Below, one piece after another: positions 1-9,753 of a stretch of 41,212 bases of DNA. The position numbers and the translations under genes were made by a program. The notes below the pieces were generated by a model that was not told the origin of the DNA, made no database searches, and saw nothing but the letters and a program-made list of their open reading frames with translations. Source of the stretch: Dimorphilus gyrociliatus (Eukaryota; Annelida; Polychaeta; Dinophilidae). The stretch is taken from positions 4,471,855 through 4,513,066 of the forward strand of contig CAJFCJ010000005.1 of NCBI GenBank assembly GCA_904063045.1, given 5' to 3'. Within the stretch, counting starts at the first letter, position 1; every line of letters begins with the position of its first letter.

Positions 1-393
1 TCATTTATTACAGAAAAAGAAATCAGGTTAATGGATTCTAAATTCATCAAGAAAGAAACCACTGCCTTACCAATCATCACTTCAGCAGAGGGAAATGCTT
101 TAAAGATAAAAGGAAAAGCAAAACTGAATATTCAATTTAATGGAAGAATTATGGAACAAGAATTTTTTATTATGGAAAAACTAGATATGGCTATAATACT
201 TGGTTGTGATTTCCTAGAAACTGCTGGAGCTCTTATTGATTTTGCAACAAAACAAGTTTCTCTGCCATTGTTTATCAGAAAAGGACAACCAGTTAGAAAG
301 TTTTTGCAATATAATGAAAATCACCAGACAAAATTTGGAAAAACAAGGCAGTGTAAAAAAAGTAACTGTTGGAATGATGGGACAGTATGTTAA
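1..393 (+). pseudogene. Retropepsin (aspartic protease), C-terminal half of Pol
   Basis: This frame is open from the first base of the window. The hydrophobic stretch ending ILGCDFLETAG, followed by ALIDF, is the conserved second half of retroviral-type pepsins (the I-L-G-x-D-F/W-L motif plus an I-D pair). The catalytic D-S/T-G motif would lie upstream of the window. The frame ends at a TAA at 391-393, while the next Pol reading frame is already open from about 236, so the two overlap in different frames. A one-base change in an A-rich stretch between about 300 and 358 would join them. Part of the retrotransposon; it processes the Gag-Pol polyprotein in intact relatives. Confidence 0.75.
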
Positions 394-2068
394 AGATTCT
401 GACATTCCATCTGAAGTTTCAGATAGAGTGGACTCAGAAATGGAAGTTACTGATCCAGATACTGGCTATGATACAAGCAACACTCATGGTTCAAGCATAG
501 CTTATGAGGGATTCAATGGTTTTGATTCAGATAGCAATTATGGCACAGATGAAAGTTCCAGTACTTCTGAAAATTATGATACAGAAACAAGTATTGAATC
601 AGATCACAGCCCAGACTCAGATTTGGATATAATCAATGGTACAAGCTCATCTGAAGATGAAATTAGTGATTCAAATGATTCTGATAATGGTTCACTGATT
701 GTTATAGATTCATCTGAGGAAGAGTTTGATAACATAACTGAGCCTGATAATGGTTCAATGATTGTTATAGACTCATCTGAAGAAGAGACCAGTAACACAG
801 TTGAGTCTGATAATGATTCAGTAATGGTTAAAGACTCATCTGATGAAGAGACTGGAAACACACCTGAGTCTGACAATGGCTCAGTTATTTTCATAAATTC
901 ATCTGAAGAAGAAATTGAAATTACATCTGAAGACTTAGCTACAGAAATGGAAATGAAACCACAATACATAGAATTAGAAGATGGAATAAGTATCAAAGTG
1001 GAAAAAGAACAAAAGAAACTTCCAGTAACTCCTGAAATAGAAGAATTACAGTTGGAAAGTATTGAATTTGAACATTTGTCTAATCAAAATGTACACAATA
1101 GTAATTCAAATACACTAGAAATTGACAATTATTTACATGTGTCCAAAAATAATCTTGACAAGAACAGAGAAGAATTAAAAGAAATGATAAAGAATTATGA
1201 AGACATCATTGCTACAAATCAAAATGACATTGGTTCACCAGATGTTCCACCAATGGCAATTGAATTATTGGAAGATATAAAGCCTTTCAAACAAAGATCA
1301 TGCAGATTGCCACCCAACAAACAGCAGGAATGCAGGGATCAATTAAATGGATTATTGGAAAATGGTCTAATTAGAGCAAGCAAAAGCCAATGGGCTTCAC
1401 CCATTGTTTTTGTTAAAAAGAAAGAAGGAACATTAAGAATGTGTGTTGATTACAGAAAACTTAACAAGCAATCAAAAAAGAATTGCTACCCAATCCCACA
1501 TCAGGAAAATTTATTTGATAAACTTGGAGGAGGACACAAGTATTTTTCTATATTAGATTTAACAAGTGCATTTCACCACATCCCCATCAAGGAGGAGGAC
1601 AAGGAGAAAACTGCTTTTATTACACCATTTGGTTTATTTGAATTCAAACCTTTTGGTTTGGCAAATGCACCTTCACACTTCAGCTATATTATGGCAAATT
1701 TTGTTATTAATGGATTGGAAAACTTTTGCATTAATTATATGGATGATATTATAGTTTTTATCAAAACATTGGAAGAACACTTTGTAGCTCTACAGAAACT
1801 TATGGAAAGAATCAAGGAAAAAGACTTTAGAATTAAACTGAGCAAATGTGCATTCTTACAAGAATCAGTTCAATTCCTTGGTCATAGAATTACACAGAAT
1901 GGTATTGAAACTGATCCTGAAAAGATTCAGAAAATAAAAGATGTCAAATTACCTATGTTTGCAAATACTCTGTTGAGTTTTGTGGCATTTTGTGGTTATT
2001 ATAGAAGATTTGTTAAAGATTTTGCAAAAATCACAAAACCTTTGAGAGAATTATTAAAACTACATTGA
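236..2068 (+). pseudogene. Ty3/gypsy Pol: acidic SIM-like linker plus reverse transcriptase
   Basis: An open frame of 610 codons. Residues about 55-240 are a Ser/Asp/Glu-rich low-complexity region that includes four tandem 21-residue repeats. Residues about 360-590 are a Ty3-type reverse transcriptase: the fingers motif with VDYRKLN, the F-x-x-L-D-L-T-S-A-F motif A, a PFGLANAP-type motif B and the catalytic YMDD box (1736-1747), followed by a thumb ending in CGYYRRFVKDFAKITKPL. The upstream RLPP and WASPIVFVKKK stretches are also typical. The frame stops just before KWTKEAEEAY, which belongs to the same domain one frame over; a single missing A in the A-run near 2050 explains this. I treat the M at 236 as an artefact of the frame, not a true start. 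Confidence 0.9.
683..934 (+). repeat. Four tandem 63-bp units encoding SUMO-interaction-like motifs
   Basis: Units begin at 683, 746, 809 and 872, each 63 bp (21 residues) with no spacer. Each unit encodes a D-N-[GD]-S start, a short hydrophobic core (LIVID, MIVID, VMVKD, VIFIN) and then S-S-[ED]-E-E. A hydrophobic core followed by phosphorylatable serines and acidic residues is the known SUMO-interacting motif pattern. The third unit has a Lys in the core and is the weakest match. All units are in frame with Pol. Confidence 0.85.
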
Positions 2069-2440
2069 AATGGACAAAAGAAGCAGAGGAAGCTTATGTA
2101 AAAGAAGACCTTGTATGGTATCTAAATGCCTGTCAATCACTAATAGTAATCCCACAATCAACTCTAACCAACTTACTTGGACAAATTCATCAACATCACC
2201 TATTTGAGCACTATGGTTTAGACATAACAATTCACACTTTGGAGCAAGCTTTCTGGCACCCCAAGCTAAAGAAAACAATTAAAGATCACATAAAGAGTTG
2301 TGAATTTTGTGAGCAGTTAAGAGCACCGGGCAACAAACATCTGTTGGTTGAAACACCTCACCCAACTTTACCAATGCAAAGAATAGCTATGGACATAAAG
2401 GGACCTCTGACTGGACATGATTCTTACAAGTATATACTTG
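2065..2440 (+). pseudogene. Pol remnant: RT/RNase H edge fused to integrase zinc-binding domain
   Basis: The frame starts with the RT connection sequence KWTKEAEEAY and within a few codons becomes the integrase N-terminal domain. There is a LIVIPQSTL-type lead-in, then a His-rich segment (IHQHH...EHYG) and a downstream C-x-x-C pair (SCEFCEQL), i.e. the HHCC zinc site. The integrase core then begins with MDIKGPL, which carries the first catalytic Asp, and is cut off after YKYILV by a TA microsatellite. About 120 residues of RNase H are missing at a junction near 2100, a deletion inside this copy. The open frame runs on to 2562 but that part is not integrase. Confidence 0.8.
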
Positions 2441-2455
2441 TATATATATATATAT
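2441..2455. repeat. TA dinucleotide microsatellite
   Basis: An uninterrupted TA run lies exactly where homology to the integrase core ends. It may mark the breakpoint of the retrotransposon truncation. Confidence 0.85.
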
Positions 2456-3400
2456 TGTACATAACATATGTTAACATTTGTACTTCAACCAAACAGATGT
2501 CCCCACACTGTGCAACAATACAGGGCTCTACTAATGTCATGTGTATAAGCCAAAACTTGTAAACTTTTCCCATTTTTACCTGAGGAAGGCTACTTACAGC
2601 CAAAACATTGTAAACGTTTTTTTTAAATAAAATAAACATTTTTAACTTACAGAAATATTAACTTCTTGAAAGAACTTAAGGTCAAAAGACTACTAAACAA
2701 CAACAATTGTTACCTAACCTTCAACTGGAACCCTAACCTAAAAAGGATACAAAAGGTTACATTCCACAATAAAAAGGAAAAGTTGCTACTAGCAGTTCCT
2801 ATAAAATACAATCATCAAGACCTGATCTGGGAGTGTTTTGTGTGTGGCCTCAACCCAACCAAACCTAAACCCTAACCCATGCAAATAGGATTGGCCATAT
2901 ATGTACACAGGAAAGAACATAGAATTGAATCTAGGTCTTCCTTTGATACATTTTATGAGAGGCTACTAATAGATTGCTATACCTGCAGTTACTTGAACAG
3001 GTTACCCTCTAAATTGGTGTAGAACATCAGTGATGAATACCTAATCTTAAGGCTACAGCTGCCAAATATCAGGAGTAGGTGTAACAACCACTTGCGACCT
3101 GCGTCTTTTTCAAACCACCATAGCTCCTAAATTTTGTACATAGATTTGTTCGTATTGGGACTAACTCTGTACCAAATTTCATAGAGATTGGAGCAATTTG
3201 AAAATTTCAATAATTTTTTTGGTCAACTCACAAGTGGAGGACACTTATATTCGACCTGTGGTGTACAACTTTGGTTATATTTTACATGCTTGAACTCTAT
3301 TCTTTTATGCAACATATATATGTACATCTTAAAACCTACGCAAGAAAATGCTATAACATTGGCCAAACATAAGTCTGATTAGTCAGCTTGAAGGCTCATC
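2456..3400. repeat. Interspersed repeat debris, including a hairpin-tailed element end
   Basis: No gene seen. At 2581-2610 a short hairpin (GGCT/AGCC stem) is followed by AAAACATTG and then an AATAAA-rich tail ending near 2650, which looks like the 3' end of a retroelement or SINE. At about 2690-2880 there is C/A-rich sequence ending in a telomere-like AAACCCTAACCC. The segment around 3090-3215 has the look of a dispersed non-coding repeat. The small frames here lack recognisable motifs. Confidence 0.45.
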
Positions 3401-3420
3401 TTTAATTACCAATAAAGGTT

Positions 3421-3492
3421 TGGCCAAGTTATAATTTAATTAACTTACCTAGGGTGTGGCCAAATTATAATTCAATTAACCTTCCTAAATGT
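3421..3492. repeat. Imperfect 36-bp tandem duplication
   Basis: Two adjacent 36-bp copies begin TGGCCAAGTTATAATT and TGGCCAAATTATAATT. They are non-coding and differ at several positions. Confidence 0.75.
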
Positions 3493-5499
3493 TCAACCTT
3501 GTAACATCCTCTTACCAAAGAAAAATATGAACTACACATTTCTGCAACTGTAAAGTGATAATTGGATGTCAGAGGCAAACCTCAAAGTATATAAATCCTC
3601 ACTATTCTCATTTGGCATGCAGCTTCCATCTGGACCCAAGGACCTGGGAGAATCATCTGGAAACAACCTCCACTGGAACCATCCATCTACTCCTGAACAT
3701 TAGAAGACAGTTTGGTAATTTGGCAACCTGCTTTTACAAACTATCTACTCTGCTATCGAACTCTCATATTGTTACTTGCTTAAGTATTATTATTGTGAAT
3801 AAACTGTTTTAATTTAAACATTTGTTTAAAGGTTCGAGTAGAACCAGTATTGTTATAACTTGCAAATGTATAGATTTTGCCAGCAACAGCAGTAGAGTGA
3901 GTACATCAGGCCTGTCAATAATCAGTCTGGTGGTAATCATACTGCAGCCTTTCAACTCACTTGAAAAAGGGACAATTAGTCCCGAAATATTGTGAGGGTT
4001 TTAGCCAGATGACATTGTTAGTTGCTGCAGCACAGGTTCTCTTCACCCTTGTTGAGAATTTGTGATTGGGATACTGTTAGAGACACAGTGACAGCTTTGG
4101 CTGGGGAATTGCAACTTTAGATAGCAACTCCTCAATAGCTACACCAACCCTTAACCAAATCTTGGTTGTAAGTGTGAGTGCACTTTTTGGGATTACCAGT
4201 CTGTACTGACTGTGCTAATCCCTAACCCCAAGACCCAACCCTTACCCTAACCCATTATCAATTCTTGTTAGCAACACAATACAGTTTCCGTTTAATATTT
4301 GATAACACATCAAACATAATGGCTAAGTGCTGGTTGCATCTGAAAAAAAATTAATAACTCACAAAATGAAACTTTGGATATTTCATACCTTGAAAACACT
4401 TAATATGACAGGTTTTAAAGCAAAGACAATATTTGCCTTTGATTTGGTTTTCAATGAATTCATCTTGACAAATATAACATGTATTGTCCATGTTTTTAAA
4501 CTTGGGATAGTTTTCTAGAAAACTTGGGAAATAATTTATATTAACAAAATACCAGAAATTAGCAATTATCTATAGTATATACATTATTCAATAAGAGAAA
4601 TCAAACAGTCAATTTTATGACAAATCATGCTTTGTAATTAAAGGTTTGTACAATAGTAAAAAAAAAAAATTTAAATACACCACATTAGGCAAAAAAGGTA
4701 GTATAAATTTATGTTAAATAAATCATTGACTGCTTATGAACAAATACTCCATTTTAACCTTAAAAAAACACTTTTTATTAAAATTCCTTCTTACCTCAGC
4801 TTATTTTATCAAAAGTGTGAATTAAAAATCTTTTTATTACTATGAAGAGTTATCTAAAAGCTTTTTGTCACTTTGTAAATTTTTTGTTTTTTTGTGGACA
4901 TTTTCTGTCTGAACCCATAAATTTATAGATTAATAAATTGTAATATTAATGCTAGGTTATAAATAGCAATATTCTGTATATAATTTAATAGGTTTTATTG
5001 CGGCACAATATGTATGCACTGCCCTATGCGAAACTAGGTCAATACTGCTTATCTCTATCAGTGCTATCTGCATAGTACATTACTGGTTCAATACTACTTC
5101 TCTATTGTAGGGTATAGCTGACGAATGTATGTGTACAAATCTTATATAGTGATTTTTAAATTTGAACAATTCATTCAGTTTTGTCAAAGTACAATCAGTG
5201 AAACAAGAACTTCACTTCCTTAAATTTTGTTATTTCTCCAAAACCTTTAGAACAGCTCAATACAAAATCAATATTTGCTGGTTTAATCATTGCTAGCAAT
5301 GAAGGGTAATTGGTGGAAAGTAGCAGGAAGAACATTATTGATTGTAAAAAAGTTTTAGTGGTATGAAAAAAATTTTTTTTGTAATACCTTATTGTTTACC
5401 AAGATAATATTATATAAAGGGGCAGTAGCTACTGAATCAGGGCAGTTGAGTGTTATGTCTTGGAGCAGTTAAAAACATTTCTTAACTATTTTAAACATA
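3493..5499. other. Intergenic region with repeat fragments
   Basis: No convincing gene. 3820-4260 looks like one dispersed element. It contains a perfect hairpin (GGGAC, loop AATTA, GTCCC) at 3969-3983 followed by GAAATATTGTG, and ends in CCCTAA-type repeats (4220-4256). At 4891-4909 lies a solitary copy of the MITE terminus TTTGTGGACATTTTCTGTC that also bounds the element at 9997-10203. The rest is AT-rich with A/T homopolymers. The promoter of the SEA-protease-like gene should lie in the last few hundred bases, but I cannot assign a core promoter. Confidence 0.5.
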
Positions 5500-7481
5500 A
5501 TGGTAGGTTTGAAAAATAATAAAAATAAAAGAAAAAATGTTTCTTGTATTAGTAACCTTGGTGTTGTGTTTCTTTTAGTTAAAAGCTTGTGTTTTTGTTG
5601 GAGTGGCTACTTTAATTGCAGCTGCAATTGCAGGTTTAACTGTTGGTCTTTACTTTGGTTTGATCAAAGACAAGGGTAAGAGTTTGTGTAAAAATTTTAT
5701 TTCAAATTTTTTATTTGACTGACTGATTGTTTCTTATTTTCTTGTAATTAGGAAAAAATGAAAATGCAATATACAAGAGTAAGTTGATTTTGATTTGAGT
5801 ACATTATTGATTTAAAGGTAATATTTTACCTTTCTCAAATTTTAGCCACAGTTGAAGTAAACATGATTTTGCAAAAACAGTATAGTTTAGCATACCGAGA
5901 TGAAACATCAGATTCCTATAAACTTTTGTTGAAAGATATTCACAATGCTGTTAATGAAAGTTTGTGGACACCTGGATATTCTCAACTAAACACTTTTTCT
6001 GGTATAAGAAGTCTAAGATGCTCCAGAGGCAGTATTGTTGCTGAATATATTGCTGTTTTTGAATCAAAAAAGAGACCTGTAGAGAAAATCAGCAAAAGTC
6101 ATTTGATTGACAAATTTGAAAAATCAAAAATCAATAGATTTTCAAATTGGGAAAAGTTAAGATTAAAGAGTTATAAAATTGGTAATGTTAATCACAATTT
6201 TCCACAAGAAACCTTAACAACAAAGTCATGGATGCAAACAAACAAACCTTCATTTACAACAAAGTCATGGAAGAAATCAACCAAACCCTCATCTACAACC
6301 AAATCTTACATTGATAATGGTAACTTTTTGAAAAATATAAATAACAAACAGGCAGACTCTGATTTTTGACATGAACTTTTTTTAAGGTGCAAATCCACTA
6401 GGTGTATCTTGTGCAAAAGTATTGCCTAGAGTAAAAAGTAGAATTGTTAATGGTCAAGAAGAAAATATTGAAAATATTCCTTGGCAGGTTGAGTTCAATT
6501 TTTATCATTTTCAATTAATGTTCATTAAAACAAAAAATAATTGACAAAATAGGCTTTTTTGTATGTTAGAAGCAATGGGAAAAACTACTACTGCGGAGCA
6601 GTGATTATCCATCCATACTATGTATTATCAGCAGCCAGCTGTATTAAAGATACTAAGTGAGCAAATAGTGTTTTTTTTATATTAAAAAACTGACCTTTAA
6701 ATTGATAAAATCCTCTTTTCACAGAGTTAAACATTATTTAACCTTTGGAGCTGATGATCTTCAATGGACTTTTATAAATATATTTCATGCTAAAAAAATT
6801 TGGATACATGAACATTATAATCCAAAGACTTTTGAAAATGATATTGTACTTTTGAGAGTTGACACAAAAATTAATTTTAATAAAAAAATTCAACCTATTT
6901 GCTTACCAGAAAGAGACTATGGAATAAATGAAGGGTTTCATTGCAAAACAAGTGGATTCGGTTCGACACGCACAATAAGTAATTTTCCAAAAGATTTATT
7001 ATATCAAAAAAAAAGAATAAATGTGTTTTTTTTTCTCTATATTTATAAATCAGGAACAAATACCAAACTTTATTCAGCAGCTCAATACTTATTTTCAAAA
7101 TCTTTGTGTGAAAACCACTTTAACCTAATAAAATATCCTGAGATGATATGTGCTGGAGGTTTTAAAGAGTTTTATCCAGGAATTCCATGCAGTGTAAATC
7201 TTAAATATCAGATATTATCTAAAATTCTAAATATATATTTGAATGCTAGGAGGATGAAGGAGGGCCTTTACATTGTAGAAAAGGAGATTATTGGAGACTT
7301 TTTGGGATAACAAGCTTTGGTTCGAAAGGATGCACTGGCAAAGTTTCTGTTTTTACCAGAGTGAGTTATTGTTTGTTTTTTAATATTTAAATTTTCTTTT
7401 CTTTGATTTTTTGAATAGGTCTCACATTATGTAAATTGGATTAAACAAAAGATTACTAATGATAATACAACAACTACTTGA
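5500..7481 (+). CDS. Membrane-anchored SEA / trypsin-like serine protease homologue, catalytically dead
   Basis: Nine exons (5500-5502, 5579-5675, 5752-5778, 5846-6319, 6387-6487, 6553-6656, 6725-7193, 7250-7360, 7419-7481) join in phase to 482 codons plus stop. The order is a hydrophobic signal anchor (residues 2-30), a SEA domain (about 43-115; NMILQKQYSLAYRDETSD start, GSIVAEYIAVFES end), a Thr/Lys/Ser linker with KSW/KSY repeats, then trypsin fold from the activation site R219/IVNG. This is the layout of type II transmembrane serine proteases such as enteropeptidase or HAT. Catalytic Asp is kept (END308IVLL), but the TAAHC motif reads SAASC (His to Ser263) and GDSGGP reads EDEGGP (Ser to Glu428; oxyanion Gly193 also Glu). 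It should bind or scaffold rather than cleave. About 20 extra residues (FFFLYIYKSG region) follow GFGST and could hide an unrecognised small intron. The first exon being ATG alone is unusual; a different upstream start exon is possible. Confidence 0.85.
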
Positions 7482-8654
7482 AAGATAATTCACTTAATCA
7501 AGTCAATTATGTTTTTCCTTTTCTATAAAAATATCTCACCAAATATCAAATTTGTTTCAATTTCTTGATAAGAAATGACCAAACTTATTTGATGATTTAC
7601 TTTGTCAAGTTCATTAACAAGTACTAGCCTTTAGAATTCATTCTGAACAAAGTAATACCACTCTATTACATAAACAGTAGAGTTCTATCAAAAGAATGTG
7701 TATTGGGTAAATGAGTCCAATCATACAATACAGTTTAAAATATACAGATAGATATTGCCTATCTTATGGGTTTCTACTTATTTTGTTTTTCAAAGCCAGA
7801 ACACAGAAAATAAAGGCAAAAATCTGGCAATATAAGTGAGTGATATTTTCCAAAAAAATTTCCATAATTAATTTCATCATAATAACTGATGGGCTGTCCA
7901 TTTGGGATTTGATTTGGAGGTCCTGATTATAAGCCTGGCCACCTTTCATTTTTTTTGTGTACTGCATTTTGGTTTATCTTTTACCATTTATAGCTCTTTA
8001 AACTTCTTTATGTTTAGAACAGTAGTAGGGATACAATTTAAAAGAGAAATTCTTGTGGCTTCTGATAGCTTCACCATTTTATTTTTACTTTGTGAACTGA
8101 TAGATTACACACACATAAATGAACTTAAAATCTGGTTAAAAGTGACACTACTTAATGTTTAGGGTAAGTTTAGAAAGAGAAAAACTTAAAAAAAATTATT
8201 TTTTTGAGGCATAAAAAGGACTAATGTCTGGTATTGTATATATGAAAGTATGATGTATGATATATAAAAATCCTAACTTGTTACCAAATCTGAATGCTGG
8301 GATCGGAGGTAGAATAAGTAAGTGCAAGAAAAAAGGGGGTCGTCAAATTCAAAAAGAATAAAAATATTGGTCCCCAAACCATTGTCCGGAATAATATGTC
8401 TCACAGTCAAATAAGAAAAAAACACATAAAAAAGTACACATTATAAAAACAAAAAAAATTATGTAAAAAGTTATGTAAATACTATTTGATAGAAATTTCT
8501 ATGTAGATCCAAGTTTCACCTAATAATTAATAGCTACAAAATTTTTAAAAAAATATTTCTTCATAAAGAAACACATATTTAATGTTCTACCTATCAAAAT
8601 TTACAGTGTCTGGATTTTTCAGTCCCTTACTTTATATACTGTATATATAGTATA
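7482..8654. other. AT-rich intergenic DNA, no gene seen
   Basis: Short frames at 7764-7967 (-) and 7902-8162 (+) overlap, lack motifs and read as chance. A palindromic TA-rich stretch lies at 8634-8660, just before the Tc1-like terminus. Nothing else supported. Confidence 0.5.
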
Positions 8655-9250
8655 TACAGTCAGCGACAGAAGTTTTCATATATATAAAAAAAATGTTTTT
8701 TTGTAATTTTGAAGGATAGAATTATTTTCTCTTAAATAGAATTATGTTTAAAGGTTATTTATGTAATTTCATAAAATATTTCTTTTTTTCACCTTTCTAG
8801 AACATTTTTTTGTTTTATTTTAGACAACAAGTATTTTTTCACAATAATCCTATATAATTTAAAACGCACCATAAGTATCTGTATAAGGATGTTTTTTGTC
8901 TAAAAAACTTATAAAACATTCAAATTTTGAACAATTACCTTTTAGAAGACAATTCCTTAAAATTACTTTTTAAGATGAAGTATCATCCACAAATTAGAGA
9001 GTTGGCAAGATGAAAAAAATCAGAGATGACCTATGACAGGCTTTCAGTGGACCTGAATATCCCTAGGTCATCTCTGCAATACATTTGTAGGGAGAGAAGG
9101 GAAAAACAACCTAAAAGAATGGGTAGACCTTAAGGTAAGTGAAAGAACAAAAAATCTTATAAAAAGAGAATGTGGAAGACTACAAGAAAAAAAAGAGCTT
9201 GCAAGTGCAAGCAAAATAAAGAGAAATTTAGTGGATATAATATGTTAAAA
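8655..9250 (+). pseudogene. Tc1/mariner-like element remnant: terminus plus transposase HTH
   Basis: The sequence TACAGTCAGCGACAGAAG at 8655-8672, preceded by TA, resembles Tc1/mariner termini (TA target, CAGT start). About 300 bp further, from 8974, the translation reads MKYHPQIRELAR. After a frame break it continues with EMTYDRLSVDLNIPRSSLQY and, near a conserved GRP, LKVSERTKNLI. That is the bipartite helix-turn-helix with GRP(R/L) linker of IS630-Tc1-mariner transposases. At least two frame breaks exist, and no DDE domain or opposite terminus was found. A dead 5' fragment, possibly overrun by the MULE that starts near 9503. Confidence 0.6.
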
Positions 9251-9508
9251 CCTGAATGGAACAATCAGGAGAGGATAAGTGCTAACATTAGTGAATGCAA
9301 AAGACAGTGCGACATTGATAAAATGTGCAAGTTAGTATTTTACAGTTGAGTTGACATATTCTTAAATATTCTGTTTAACTGCTAATTTTCCTCTAAACTA
9401 GGTCAATTGACTATATAGTTTCTTCCAGTTTATGTTATCAGATTATTGAAAATTCTATCAAATTGCAATTATTCAATTGAAGATAAGTTATTGTTAATGA
9501 AGGATACA

Positions 9509-9572
9509 GGAGAAAATGTCCACTGGAGAAAACATCCACTGGAGAAAATGTCCACAGGAGAAAATGTCCACT
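9509..9572. repeat. Four tandem 16-bp units, probable transposon terminus
   Basis: Units start at 9509, 9525, 9541 and 9557 and read GGAGAAAATGTCCACT with one or two changes (the second has ACATCC). The core AGAAAATGTCCAC is shared with the termini of the MITE at 9997-10203, linking the MITE to this transposon family. Confidence 0.85.
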
Positions 9573-9753
9573 ATAGAACTTCAAAGTAAGATATAAGATA
9601 TTTGATAGATGGAGTTTTTAGAGCAATTTGACAGGAAAAAATGAATAATAAGAATTACAAATATTTAAATATTAATATATTGATTAAGTAAAAAAAAGCA
9701 TTATAACAAGAATGATTAACAACAGTGTAACAACATTAAAGAATAAAGGTATT

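Larger units (their letters stand above)
1..2440 (+). mobile_element. Decayed Ty3/gypsy-type LTR retrotransposon (internal part, no LTR seen)
   Basis: Reading left to right there is a retropepsin C-terminal half, an acidic linker, a reverse transcriptase, an abrupt jump and an integrase zinc-binding domain followed by the start of the integrase core. Protease, then RT, then integrase is the Ty3/gypsy (Metaviridae) order. The RNase H domain expected between RT and integrase is absent, and the integrase core runs into a TA microsatellite near 2441. Gag and the 5' end lie outside the window, and no LTR, primer-binding site or polypurine tract was found. The copy cannot be autonomous as it stands. 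Confidence 0.9.

Noticed and set aside
604-996. Minus-strand 130-codon Ser-rich frame
   Set aside because: It mirrors the repetitive acidic Pol linker on the plus strand and has no independent support.
2581-2620. Hammerhead ribozyme (CTGAGGA, hairpin, AAAAC)
   Set aside because: The first core box fits CUGANGA and such ribozymes occur in Penelope-like elements, but the GAAA box is AAAA, and no convincing stem III with a UH cleavage site or stem I could be drawn. The second hairpin at 3961 has GAAA but lacks the first box.
8634-8660. Palindromic TATA-rich stretch as a promoter or terminator
   Set aside because: It is simple TA-rich sequence next to a Tc1-like terminus and no gene starts or ends there.
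9503-9572. CRISPR-like array
   Set aside because: The 16-bp units are directly adjacent without spacers and this is animal nuclear DNA; they match a transposon terminus.
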